Assembly (NCBI GenBank): GCA_036557785.1
Contig: DATBGZ010000089.1
Location: 62,001-126,000, forward strand
DNA from: DATBGZ01 sp036557785
Lineage (GTDB): Bacteria; Actinomycetota; Actinomycetes; Mycobacteriales; Micromonosporaceae
DNA: 64,000 nt
Reading direction: 5' to 3'
The notes beneath the pieces are model-generated. The model saw only the letters and a list, made by a program, of their open reading frames with translations. It was not told where the DNA came from and did no database searches. The position numbers and the translations under genes are program-made. Shown piece by piece: positions 43,009 to 51,752 of this stretch. Each line of letters begins with the position of its first letter. Positions within the stretch are counted from its first letter, which is position 1.

Positions 43009-45221
43009 GGATTACTCTCCGCTGGGGTCGGTCGGTGGTCAGGTTCCGGCGCCGGGCCGCCGGCCGCCCGGGCGAATCCGGACAGGTACTCATTGAGGGT
43101 CTCACGCTCGGCCTCTGGGTCCCGCACGGGACGCGAGGCGGCGCCTCCGTTGACCGAAGCGCTGGTGGGAGCACCGCTCACGGGCGCCGAACTGGTCGGT
43201 GGGGCGCTCACCGGTGCGGCACCGATGGCCGCCTGGCCGGGCCGAGTCGCGAGCCAGGGGAACGGGCCGGAGCGGGCCGCGCTCTCCAACGCGGCGACGG
43301 CCAGGGGTGGCACCATGCCGGGGCCGCCGACCGCACTCGGGGCGGAACCGGGCGAGATCAGCCGAGCGGGGATGCGGACGGTCGCGGTGACGCCCCGCCC
43401 GGGCGAGGGGTCCAGCCGCACGGTCAGGCCGTGCCGCCGGGCGAGGCGGCCCACGACGAACAGGCCGAGCACCCGGGTGGGCGCCACGTCGAGGCGCTCC
43501 CGTTCGACGAGGCGCCGGTTCTCCTCCTCCATCCGAGCCGGGCTCATGCCCAGACCGTGGTCGACCACGGCGATCGTGCAGTCCGCGGCGAACGACCCGC
43601 CCGGCCCATCGGGGCGCCCGCGGTGGTCGTACGCGGCACCGACGCGCACGGATGAGCCCGGCGGCGTGAAGTTCGTCGCGTTCTCCAGCAGCTCCGCGAG
43701 CAGCAGTCGCAGGTCGCCCGCGAGGTCGGCCGGGACCGCCACATCCGGGACCGGCTCCACTATCTCGACATTCTGATATCCCTCGATCTCAACGAGCGCG
43801 GCGTCGATCACGTCGGTGATGCGCGACGGCATCGCGGAGAGGTGCTGATCGATGGTGCCCGAGATCACCATGAGCGAGTCGGCGCTGCGGCGCAGCCGCG
43901 TGGTCACGTGCTCGAGCTGTGCGAACCGATCCCGTGCGGCGGGATCACGTTCATGGCGTGAAAGGTCCTCGATGAGGTTCAGCTGCCGCCCGACCAGGTT
44001 CTGCGTGCGGCGAGAGACATTCGCGAACATGGTCGCGACGTTCGCGCGTGCGGTGGCCTGGCGCTCCAGCAGCATCGCGGCCGTCGACTGGACCCGGTTC
44101 ACCGCCGTGGCGAGCTCGCCGATCTCGTCGTTGCTGTCGACTTCGACCGAGGCGAGCTCCGGACGCACAGCGTCGAGCGCCTCGGAGTCGGCGACGCGGA
44201 CCAGCTCCGAGCGCGACAGCTCGGCGACCGCCCCGACCGCCCGGCCGAGGCGACGCAGTGGGTTGGAGATCGACCGACCCACGGTGACCGCCAACGCGAC
44301 CACGGCGAAGAAGAGCAGCGCAGCGCCGCCGGCCACGGACGCGGCGAGGGCGGTGGCCTGGCTGGCGTCATGTTGTGCCGTGAGAGCCGTCTGGCGAGCT
44401 GCCCGATCCTGGACCAGGCGACGCAGACCGGTGTACGTCAGTGCTGCGGTCAGCGCCTCGCTCACCTCGGACACGGTCTCGGGCGCCCCCCCGTTGAGAG
44501 AGACCATGTGGCGGGTCAGCCGCTGCGCCGCCTCGCCCTGGTCCACGGTGTCCACAAGGGACGCCTCGTCCGGGGAGCCGAGTTGGTGGAACCGTTGCAG
44601 GTAGTGGTCGTCGTCGTTCATGACGGCGGAGAGCATCGCGAAGTCGAACCGGGGCTCGATCGCGGCTCCCACGATGATGGCGCCCGCGCTACTCGCGGCC
44701 TCGTTGGAGCGCATCAACGAGTCCAACGCGAGCAGCTCCCGCAGTCCGGCCGCGTCCACGACCCGCGGGTTGGCCAGGTTCAGGGACTCCATCAACGCGT
44801 TGACCGCCTCGCCGTAGGCGTTGTAGGTGGAGAGTGGGTCGGCTGTCCGCGTCGCGACGAAACCGCGTATGAGGTCCAGGGCGTCCAACTGCGGCTTGGC
44901 CCTGGCGATGATCGCGGCCGTGCGCGGCTCCTGCGCGAGCTGTGCGGTTGCGGCGATGGCCGCCTGGCTCTGCACGGCCACGGCGCTGCGGTCCATGTCG
45001 GTCACCACGAGGTAGCCCATGACGAGCAGTCGTTCCTGCTGCAGGGTCTGGATCAACCCGCCGACGTCGCGCGCGGCCAACGCGGTCTCGGCGGTCGCGT
45101 CATAGGCCTGCGCGTCGGCGGCACGCTCGACTGCCAGCGCCGCCATCACCAGCGCCACCGCGGTGAGTGGGATCGCGAGGAGGACGGCGATCTTCTGCCG
45201 GATCCGCAGCCTACCGAGCAT
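43005..45221 (-). CDS. nitrate-sensing-type sensor with HAMP and histidine-kinase ATPase domain (CvnA-like)
   Basis: The 738-residue membrane protein has a first helix at residues 10-30, an extracellular helical NIT-type sensor (about 45-290) and a second helix near 300-318. HAMP follows with ISNPLRRLGRAVG. The HATPase region has ELLENATNFTPPGSS (N box) near residue 515 and DHGLGMSP (G1 box) near residue 550, with a Pro/Ala-rich tail of about 120 residues. The presumed dimerisation segment reads RRTQNLVGRQLNLIEDLSRHERDP; a canonical phosphorylated His is not clear, as in CvnA proteins. It overlaps both neighbours. Confidence 0.92.
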   Translation of the reverse strand: MLGRLRIRQKIAVLLAIPLTAVALVMAALAVERAADAQAYDATAETALAARDVGGLIQTLQQERLLVMGYLVVTDMDRSAVAVQSQAAIAATAQLAQEPRTAAIIARAKPQLDALDLIRGFVATRTADPLSTYNAYGEAVNALMESLNLANPRVVDAAGLRELLALDSLMRSNEAASSAGAIIVGAAIEPRFDFAMLSAVMNDDDHYLQRFHQLGSPDEASLVDTVDQGEAAQRLTRHMVSLNGGAPETVSEVSEALTAALTYTGLRRLVQDRAARQTALTAQHDASQATALAASVAGGAALLFFAVVALAVTVGRSISNPLRRLGRAVGAVAELSRSELVRVADSEALDAVRPELASVEVDSNDEIGELATAVNRVQSTAAMLLERQATARANVATMFANVSRRTQNLVGRQLNLIEDLSRHERDPAARDRFAQLEHVTTRLRRSADSLMVISGTIDQHLSAMPSRITDVIDAALVEIEGYQNVEIVEPVPDVAVPADLAGDLRLLLAELLENATNFTPPGSSVRVGAAYDHRGRPDGPGGSFAADCTIAVVDHGLGMSPARMEEENRRLVERERLDVAPTRVLGLFVVGRLARRHGLTVRLDPSPGRGVTATVRIPARLISPGSAPSAVGGPGMVPPLAVAALESAARSGPFPWLATRPGQAAIGAAPVSAPPTSSAPVSGAPTSASVNGGAASRPVRDPEAERETLNEYLSGFARAAGGPAPEPDHRPTPAESNP

Positions 45222-46497
45222 GTCCGGTTCTCCGTGCCACCACGCCGGCCAACTCGCCGCCAGGGACCTCCCCGCCGGTCACGCCCAGCCTCATATCCCG
45301 CCGCGTCGGCGGGGCGACGGTGGCGATGCCGCGGGCGCCGGTGGTCGGCTCATCCGGGTCCGCCGGAGCACGGCGACCCGTCCGGCGCACGACGACCAGC
45401 CAAATGATGACGAGGGCGACGATGCCGGCCGCCACCGTCGAGATCACCGTCACGCGACGCTGCTCCGCGAAGTGGTCGGCCCGGGTCTGGAGGAGCGCCT
45501 GCAACTCGAAGAGCAGTTGATGGCTCAGGTTCGCCGCCGCCGTCGAGACCCGGGTGGCGTCATCCCCCAGAGTCGCGATGTTGTCCACGTCGCTGGCGAG
45601 GTCCATCAGCATCGTCGGCGGTGAGAACGCGTCCGCGGCGGAGCGGAACCCGTCCAAGCGCTGGGCGATGTTGCCGCCCAGTTCGGCGCGGGCGGTGGAG
45701 TCCACGCTCGCGGTCAGGCCCGTGCCCACCTGCTCCGCGTCCGAGGCCACGGTGAACCGCGCCACGCCGAGGCGGGTCCGGTTCTCCGCGGACATATTCG
45801 CGCCGAAGAGCGACACCAGATCCGCGGCGCGACCGGAGTAGATCATCGCCGATGGCAGGCGCACCAGCGCGGCATCCATGAGGTAGTACGAGTCGAGATC
45901 AGGGTCGTGGATGAGGTGCGACGTGTCGCCGATCTCATGGATCAGGTCGACGGCGAGGTCGATGAGCGACGAGTAGGTGTCGTACGCCGTCTGGCCGAGC
46001 GGCCGGGCGCTCATCGCTGCCTTCAGTTGGGTCGACAGGTCGGCGAGCCGCTGTCTGGTCTGCAGATGCCCGCCGTACTCGTCATTGGGCTCACTGAGCT
46101 GCTGCAGTGCCGCCAACAGGCTGCCCTGGTCGACCGCCTGACCCCGCACGGCCGCTGACTGCGCCGCGATGAGCGCGGAGAGCAGCGTCGTCATGGGGTG
46201 CATCATGGTCGCGCCCTCGGCCTCCAGCTGTACCACCTGATCGGCTTGGCTGGTCGCTGTCCAGGACTGGCGCGCGACACCCGCGAAGAGCGCCGCGGCC
46301 ACGAGCAGCCCTACCGTCACCACGGCCTTGATCACGGTCGACCGCCCCGCTGCGGTGCCCGCCGAACCCGCCACGTCCGGTGCTCCTCTGCATCCCTGCG
46401 CCGGCTGCATCCCTGCGCCAACGCTCTCCCCGCCGCCGCTGGGCCTCGCCGGGTCGCTGTTGTCGTCCCCGCTGTGCCCCGTGCCTTTCACGGCCAT
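45211..46497 (-). CDS. two-helix membrane sensor protein, unknown
   Basis: The 428-residue product has a hydrophilic N-terminus with Gly/Ala/Pro, a hydrophobic helix at about residues 57-75, a long extracellular helical domain and a second helix near 355-375, then an Arg-rich tail. The outer domain contains HEIGDTSHLIHDPDLDSYYLMDAAL, a pattern common in the four-helix sensor part of chemoreceptors and sensor kinases. No kinase or methyl-accepting domain is present. Its last 11 bp overlap the CvnA-like gene, so it probably supplies a signal to that kinase. ATG 46497 is a choice; a longer N-terminus is possible. Confidence 0.7.
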   Translation of the reverse strand: MAVKGTGHSGDDNSDPARPSGGGESVGAGMQPAQGCRGAPDVAGSAGTAAGRSTVIKAVVTVGLLVAAALFAGVARQSWTATSQADQVVQLEAEGATMMHPMTTLLSALIAAQSAAVRGQAVDQGSLLAALQQLSEPNDEYGGHLQTRQRLADLSTQLKAAMSARPLGQTAYDTYSSLIDLAVDLIHEIGDTSHLIHDPDLDSYYLMDAALVRLPSAMIYSGRAADLVSLFGANMSAENRTRLGVARFTVASDAEQVGTGLTASVDSTARAELGGNIAQRLDGFRSAADAFSPPTMLMDLASDVDNIATLGDDATRVSTAAANLSHQLLFELQALLQTRADHFAEQRRVTVISTVAAGIVALVIIWLVVVRRTGRRAPADPDEPTTGARGIATVAPPTRRDMRLGVTGGEVPGGELAGVVARRTGHAR

Positions 46498-46820
46498 GGT
46501 TGCGCCCGGTTCACCGTCGCCCCGGTAGCGCCGCGCCCTGCCCGGCGGCGGCGCGACCACCTCCGGCTGGCGCCAAGCATCAACCGGGGGCCGGCGCACG
46601 CCGAGGCGACCGGTCCGATCCGTGACCGCTCCCTATCGTGGTCCTCGGCCCGGCTGCACGGAACCCGCACTGTCCGTTTGGACATGCTTCCATGCCCGAT
46701 CAGCCAATGCTCATGGACGTTGGTTACCGGAATTTCTGACATTTCGGGCTGCGGCCAGGCTCGGTGACCGCCCGGAGTTGAATGACAGCATGGTTGGCCG
46801 GCGTGTAGTCGGGGTAGCGG
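46498..46820. other. 323-bp divergent promoter region
   Basis: It separates the minus-strand sensor operon from the plus-strand coiled-coil gene. Bases 46665-46755 are AT-richer. I could not fix -35/-10 boxes with confidence and see no ncRNA-like structure. Confidence 0.35.
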
Positions 46821-47714
46821 ATGCGCTCCGTTGACGAGATCGCCGACGGGCTCTACGCGCTACCGCCGGCATCCTTCACCGCCGCCCGCGACGAGGCCGC
46901 GGCCGGTGCGCGCGAGGCCGGTGACCGGGTCGCGGCGAGACGGATCGCCGCGCTCAAGCGGCCGACCGTGGGGGCGCACCTGGTGAACCTGCTCGCGCTG
47001 CGTCGACCAGACGTGGTTGCTGACCTGATCGAGGTCGGCGAACAGATCCGCGCCGCTCAGGGCAGCGTCTCCGCGGCCGACCTGCGCGGACTGTCGGTCC
47101 AGCGTCGTGCGGTGGTCGGGGCCGCTCTCAAGCTGTGCCGCACGCTCGCTTCCGAGGCAGGCTCCGGTGATCCGACCGCCGCCCAATTGAGCGAGGCGGA
47201 GGCGACCCTGTCCGCGGCGATGGCCGACGAATCGGCCGCCGCCGCGGTGCGCGCCGGGCGCGTCGTCAAGGCGCTCTCGTACGCCGGGTTCGGCGCCGGC
47301 TTCGGGACCACGGCCCCGCTGCGCTCGGCGACCACCACCGCCGGACGGAGCCGACCGCCGGCGCCGTCGACCCCATCACCGCCCGGAGCGGCCGGGGCAC
47401 CCGCGGGCCGGCGCGCCACCGCAGGTCCGGACGGCGAACCGGCGGCCACACCGGAGACCGCCGAAGTGGAGAGCCGACGCGAGGACGAACGACGCGCCCG
47501 GGAACGGTTGGCACGTGCCGAGGCGGAGCTCGCCGCCGCCCGTGCCCGCGAGCGCGCCGGGACCGACGAGATGGACCGCCTCGCCAACGAGATCACCCGG
47601 CTGCGGGGAGCATTCGACGACGCCGCCGGGCGGGCCCGGGCCGCCCGGTCGGCCCGGCAGGCGGCCGAACGGGATCTCGCGTCGGCGCGCCGAGCGGTCG
47701 AGAGCTCGGGCTGA
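46821..47714 (+). CDS. coiled-coil protein with Ala/Pro linker, unknown
   Basis: The 297-residue product has an N-terminal helical domain (residues 1-145: VDEIADGLYALPPASFTAARDEAA, LKRPTVGAHLVNLLALRRPDVV, LRGLSVQRRAVVGAALKLCRTLA). A Pro/Ala/Gly linker follows, and the last 80 residues form a strong coiled coil rich in Arg, Glu and Ala (SRREDERRARERLARAEAELAAARARERA). Homologous proteins occur in other actinobacteria, to my recollection as hypothetical proteins. I cannot assign a role. Confidence 0.7.
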   Translation: MRSVDEIADGLYALPPASFTAARDEAAAGAREAGDRVAARRIAALKRPTVGAHLVNLLALRRPDVVADLIEVGEQIRAAQGSVSAADLRGLSVQRRAVVGAALKLCRTLASEAGSGDPTAAQLSEAEATLSAAMADESAAAAVRAGRVVKALSYAGFGAGFGTTAPLRSATTTAGRSRPPAPSTPSPPGAAGAPAGRRATAGPDGEPAATPETAEVESRREDERRARERLARAEAELAAARARERAGTDEMDRLANEITRLRGAFDDAAGRARAARSARQAAERDLASARRAVESSG

Positions 47715-47826
47715 CCCGGGAATAATCGGGGTGGCCCGGTCGCCGGGCTGCGCCGCCCCGCGAACGTGACCGCGCGGGTCCGAACGTGGATCGAAGCGCG
47801 CCATCCACAAAGGAGTGTGGGACCCG

Positions 47827-48306
47827 GTGACGGAACCGGACAACGCCGAGTTGACGGCCCGGCTGCAACGGGTACTGGGGCGGCTGTCGCGGGTGCTGCG
47901 CCGGGAGGCGCCCAGCGCCCTCGGCCCGGGTGCGCTGGCTGTGCTCTCGACGCTCGCCGCCGAGGGTCCGCTGCGCCCGACCGATCTCGCCGGCCGCGAG
48001 GGGGTGCGCCCGCCCACGATGACGCGCATGCTGACCGCGCTCGAAGAGGGTGGGTACGTCGCGCGGACCCTCGATCCCGTGGACCGCCGAGCGAGCCTGA
48101 TCGCGCTGACACCGGTCGGTGCGCAGACGCTGCTGGGCACCCGCAGCGAGCGGGCGGGCCAGCTTGCCCGCCACCTGGCGCAACTGAGTCCGGCACAGCG
48201 GCGTGCCCTGGCCCAGGCACTGCCCGCCCTGGAATACCTCGCGGGAATCGAGTCCCCGGCAGCGCCGGCACCTCAGCCACCCCCGGCCGTCCACAAGCCC
48301 CGGTGA
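47827..48306 (+). CDS. MarR-family transcriptional regulator
   Basis: The 159-residue product has the winged helix of MarR: LSTLAAEGPLRPTDLAGREGVRPPTMTRMLTALEEGGYVARTLDPVDRRASLIALTPVG spans helices 2-4 and the wing, with Asp-Arg in DPVDRR. GTG 47827 is used because an in-frame GTG at 47815 overlaps the AAAGGAG sequence (47809-47815). The DUF1003-like gene starts 46 bp downstream on the same strand and may be its target. The ligand is unknown. Confidence 0.9.
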   Translation: MTEPDNAELTARLQRVLGRLSRVLRREAPSALGPGALAVLSTLAAEGPLRPTDLAGREGVRPPTMTRMLTALEEGGYVARTLDPVDRRASLIALTPVGAQTLLGTRSERAGQLARHLAQLSPAQRRALAQALPALEYLAGIESPAAPAPQPPPAVHKPR

Positions 48307-48352
48307 CCTCCCGGCACCGGGACCCCACGCCCAACGACCTTCGGAGCAGACG

Positions 48353-48832
48353 ATGACCGACACCCAGCCGACCACCCACGAACCCGTCGGCGACAGCCCG
48401 TTCTTCCACCACATTCCCCACCCCCACATCGCCGCACGCCGCAACCGTCCGGCGGCCCGGACCAGCGACGAGCGGGTCGGCGTCAACGGGAAGATCGGCG
48501 TACTCATCACTACCGTCGTCGGCACGATGTGGGCCGCGTACCTGTTCACGCTGCTCGCCCTGGTCAGCCTGCCCGAGGCGGTGAAGTCGAAGAACTCGGT
48601 GATCATCGTGGCCTGGATCGCACAGACCTTCCTCCAGCTCGTGTTGCTTCCCGTGATCATCGTGGGCCAGAACGTACAGTCGCGGGCCGCCGACAAGCGC
48701 TCGGAGCAGACCTACGGCGACGCGGAGGCTATCCTGCACGAGTGTCTCCAGCTCCAGGCGCATCTGCGGGCCCAGGACATGGTGCTCAAGGAGCTGCTTG
48801 GCCGCGCCCCGTCGGGCGCGGCCACTGCCTGA
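48353..48832 (+). CDS. DUF1003-like two-helix membrane protein
   Basis: The 159-residue product has a polar N-terminus with a His cluster (FFHHIPHPH), then two hydrophobic helices at about residues 47-72 and 83-103, the second ending PVIIVGQNVQSRAADKRSEQTY, and a cytoplasmic helical C-terminus. The QNxQSRAxDxR pattern resembles DUF1003 proteins. Function unknown. GGAG lies 7 nt before ATG. It converges on the ABC permease gene with 12 bp between. Confidence 0.7.
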   Translation: MTDTQPTTHEPVGDSPFFHHIPHPHIAARRNRPAARTSDERVGVNGKIGVLITTVVGTMWAAYLFTLLALVSLPEAVKSKNSVIIVAWIAQTFLQLVLLPVIIVGQNVQSRAADKRSEQTYGDAEAILHECLQLQAHLRAQDMVLKELLGRAPSGAATA

Positions 48833-48844
48833 AGCCCACCGGAG

Positions 48845-49642
48845 CTACTCGGCGCTGCGCAACATGGCCCGGATGCCGACGACGAGTCCAGTCGCGGCCG
48901 TGACGGTGCTGGCGAGAACTCCCCAGCCGACCGTGCTCGAGAAGTCGCCGGCGAACAGCGCCCGTTCGGCATCCACGAGGTAGGTCAACGGGTCGATCCG
49001 GGACGCCGAGGAGATCCACCCCGGCCCGGACGAGAGCGGCAGCAGCATGCCGGAGAGAATCATCAGCGGGTAGAGCAACGTCTGCTGCACGAACCAGAAC
49101 ATCCAGTCCTGCTTGCGCACGGCCAGTGCCAGGGCATAGCTGAGCGACCCGAGCCCGACGCCGAAGACGGCCAGCAGCACGACGCCGAGCAGCGCCCCGA
49201 GCGGGTTGAAGCGGAACCCGAAGGGGAGCATCGCCAGCACGATCACGATCGCCTGGCCCGCCAGCGGCACCATCTCCTTCAGCGACCGTCCGATGAGGAG
49301 GGACGAGCGCCGGACCGGGGCGACCAGTGTCCGCTCATGCGCGCCGGTCTGCAGCTCGAAGAGCAGGTTCGCCCCGGTCGTCGAGCTGACGAACAAGGCG
49401 GTCATCACCAGGATCGACGGCACGAACCACCGCCACACACTGCCGTTCACGGTCGCGGCCGGCGAGCCGGCGAGCAGTGGTCCGAACAGGCCGAGGAAGA
49501 CCAGCGGCTGGACCATGCCAAAGACCAGCGAGAACGGGTTGGCGAGCACGGGCCGCAGCTCGCGCACCATGACGATCGCGGTGTGCCGGGCGATCTCGGC
49601 GGCGGTCGTACGCACAGACACGGGCATGGTGATGGCGGTCAT
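48845..49642 (-). CDS. ABC-2 type exporter permease (DrrB-like)
   Basis: The 265-residue product has six hydrophobic helices. FSLVFGMVQPLVFLGLFGPL near residue 38, ELQTGAHERTLVAPVRRSSLLIGRSLKE near residue 98 and LLYPLMILSGMLLPL near residue 190 match the DrrB/ABC-2 family. It would form the membrane part of an exporter with the adjacent ATPase, whose 3' end overlaps its start by 4 bp. Drr-type pumps export antibiotics or lipids; substrate unknown. Confidence 0.92.
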   Translation of the reverse strand: MTAITMPVSVRTTAAEIARHTAIVMVRELRPVLANPFSLVFGMVQPLVFLGLFGPLLAGSPAATVNGSVWRWFVPSILVMTALFVSSTTGANLLFELQTGAHERTLVAPVRRSSLLIGRSLKEMVPLAGQAIVIVLAMLPFGFRFNPLGALLGVVLLAVFGVGLGSLSYALALAVRKQDWMFWFVQQTLLYPLMILSGMLLPLSSGPGWISSASRIDPLTYLVDAERALFAGDFSSTVGWGVLASTVTAATGLVVGIRAMLRSAE

Positions 49643-50631
49643 TTCGTGGTCTCCTTCACGGCATCGGAACTCTGGTCGTCCTCGCGCAGGCGGCGCCCGG
49701 TGAGGCTGAGGAACACGTCATCGAGGGTGGGACGGAAGACCTGGGCGCCGAGCACCCGTACGCCCGCCGCCTGCGCGGCCACGACGAGCTCGGGCAGGGC
49801 GGCCGGACCATCGTCGAGCCGTACGTCCACTGTGGAGTCATGCCCGACCGTCACGCTCCTGGCACCCGCCAGGTTCCGCGCCACCGACGCCAGCCGGGCC
49901 GCGGCGCCGGGGTCGGCCGCCGTGGCCACGATCCGGTCGCCAGCGAGCGTGGTCTTCAGCGCTTCCGCGGTGTCATCGGCGATCACCTGGCCGTCGTCGA
50001 CGACCACCACCCGCTCCGCCATGGCGTCCGCCTCGTCGAGATAGTGCGTGGTCAGCACGATCGTCGTGCCGTGCTCGGTTCGCATCCGGTCGATGTGCGC
50101 CCACAGGTTCGCCCGGTTCTGCGGATCGAGACCCGTCGTCGGCTCGTCGAGGAAGAGCAGGCTCGGCGCATGCACGAGCCCCAGCGCCACGTCGAGCCGG
50201 CGTCGCTGGCCGCCCGAGAGCGCACTCACCTTGCGCTGCGCCTGATCGATGAGACCGAGCGACTCCAACAGCTCGCCCGCGCGATGCCGGGCGGCGGCCC
50301 GGTCCAGGCCGTACATGAGTGCCTGGCTGTAGAGCTCGTCGCGCGCCCGCTGGTTGTGGCCGGCGCCATTGCCCTGCCCGACGTAGCCGATGCGCCGCCG
50401 CACCGCGGCCGGCTCCGCGATGACGTCGTGCCCGGCGACGCGCGCCGTGCCCGAGGTCGGCGCGATGAGCGTGGTGAGCATCCGCATCGTCGTGGTCTTG
50501 CCGGCGCCGTTGGGCCCCAGCACGGCCACGAGCTCGCCGGGCGCCACGTCCAGCGAGATCCCCCGCACGGCGCGCACGGTCTTGTCCTTGCCCACCGCGA
50601 AGTCCTTGGTGAGGCCCCTGGTCCTGATCAT
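49639..50631 (-). CDS. daunorubicin-resistance type ABC transporter ATP-binding protein (DrrA-like)
   Basis: ATG 50631 is set by the AGGAGAT just upstream; further upstream starts in the open frame are not supported. The 330-residue product has Walker A GPNGAGKTTTMRML near residue 43, the Q-loop in YVGQGN, the signature LSGGQRRRLDVAL near residue 138, Walker B LLFLDEPTTGLD near residue 160 and the H-loop in TTHYLDEA. The C-terminal DUF4162-type region (VFRPTLDDVFLSLTGR) marks the DrrA group. It diverges from the WYL regulator gene. Confidence 0.95.
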   Translation of the reverse strand: MIRTRGLTKDFAVGKDKTVRAVRGISLDVAPGELVAVLGPNGAGKTTTMRMLTTLIAPTSGTARVAGHDVIAEPAAVRRRIGYVGQGNGAGHNQRARDELYSQALMYGLDRAAARHRAGELLESLGLIDQAQRKVSALSGGQRRRLDVALGLVHAPSLLFLDEPTTGLDPQNRANLWAHIDRMRTEHGTTIVLTTHYLDEADAMAERVVVVDDGQVIADDTAEALKTTLAGDRIVATAADPGAAARLASVARNLAGARSVTVGHDSTVDVRLDDGPAALPELVVAAQAAGVRVLGAQVFRPTLDDVFLSLTGRRLREDDQSSDAVKETTK

Positions 50632-50675
50632 GATCTCCTCCTCTGGGGTTCGCGTACAGACAGACCCTCGCAGCA

Positions 50676-50700
50676 GTAGCGGCCAGGTTCTGTCCGCTAC
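50676..50700. promoter_or_regulatory. inverted repeat in the divergent drr-like / WYL promoter
   Basis: GTAGCGG (50676-50682) is repeated inverted as CCGCTAC (50694-50700), with 11 nt between. It lies in the 88 bp between divergent start codons, just upstream of a CAATCT -10-like hexamer (50707-50712), where a regulator could cover both promoters. Binding by the WYL protein is inference. Confidence 0.45.
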
Positions 50701-50719
50701 CTGTGGCAATCTGGACGGC

Positions 50720-51715
50720 ATGTTGGAGACCTCGGCCCGGCTGCTGCGCCTGCTCTCCCTGCTGCAGACCCGCCGCGACTGGCCCGGCCACACGCTCGCC
50801 GAGCGGCTCGAGGTGAGCCCGCGTACGGTGCGCCGGGACGTGGACCGGCTGCGCGACCTGGGCTATCCCGTGCAGGCGACCAAGGGGCCTGAGGGCGGCT
50901 ACCGGCTCGACGCCGGGTCGCAGTTGCCGCCGCTGCTCTTCGACGAGGAGCAGGCCGTCGCCATCGCGGTCGCGCTGCAGACCGCCACCTCCTCTGTGGA
51001 TGGCATCGCCGAGCCGGCGCTGCGTGCGCTGGCGACGATCCGCCAGGTCATGCCGGCGCGGCTGCGACAACGCATCGACACCCTTCAGGTGACGAGCGTG
51101 GGGCGACGGGCTGGCCGCGCCACCACGGTGCGCAGCGAGGACCTGCTGACGATCGCCACCGCCGTGCGGGCGGGCGAGGTGCTGCGGTTCGACTACTCGG
51201 CCCTGCGCTCCGCGGAACCGGCCTCGGCGGGTGGTGTCGCGACGCCGCCACGGCGGGTCGAGCCGCACCACGTGGTCATGTGGGGCGGCCGCTGGTACGT
51301 CGTCGGATGGGACCTCGACCGGAAGGACTGGCGCACGTTCCGGGTCGACCGCATGCGGGTGCGGGTACCGACCGGGCCACGGTTCACCCGCCGCCCGTTG
51401 CCGGCGAAGGACGTCGCCAGCTACATCTCGGCGAAGTTCGCCGCCGCCCCGCTGCCGTGTCGCGGCGAGCTGGTGCTGCACGCGCCGGCCGAGCTCGTCG
51501 CCCGTTGGGCGAGTCCGTCCACAGTGGTCGAACCGGTCGCGCCGGACCGGTGCCGGGTCACCGCCAGCTCCTGGTCGTGGACCGGCCTCGCGGCGTGGGC
51601 CGGCATGTTCGACGCCGAGATCGAGATCCTGGCTCCACCCGAGCTGCGGGCGGCGGCGTCCCACCTCGCCGCGCGCTTCGGGCGGGCCACGCGGACGGGG
51701 CAACTGGCGGGTTGA
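50720..51715 (+). CDS. YafY-type WYL-domain transcriptional regulator
   Basis: The 331-residue product has an N-terminal DeoR-like winged helix (LLRLLSLLQTRRDWPGHTLAERLEVSPRTVRRDVDRLRDLG), then the WYL domain around residues 130-200 with RRVEPHHVVMWGGRWYVVGWDLDR in which the RWYV segment is the W-Y-L core, and a WCX C-terminal extension. The family senses ligands, in some cases nucleic acids, and mostly controls neighbours. ATG 50720 is favoured over longer frames because it gives the family start. It is divergent from the ABC exporter genes and probably regulates them. Confidence 0.92.
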   Translation: MLETSARLLRLLSLLQTRRDWPGHTLAERLEVSPRTVRRDVDRLRDLGYPVQATKGPEGGYRLDAGSQLPPLLFDEEQAVAIAVALQTATSSVDGIAEPALRALATIRQVMPARLRQRIDTLQVTSVGRRAGRATTVRSEDLLTIATAVRAGEVLRFDYSALRSAEPASAGGVATPPRRVEPHHVVMWGGRWYVVGWDLDRKDWRTFRVDRMRVRVPTGPRFTRRPLPAKDVASYISAKFAAAPLPCRGELVLHAPAELVARWASPSTVVEPVAPDRCRVTASSWSWTGLAAWAGMFDAEIEILAPPELRAAASHLAARFGRATRTGQLAG

Positions 51716-51752
51716 CAGGGCGCTTCGGCCGACCTGGGGCCAGACTGGTCGT

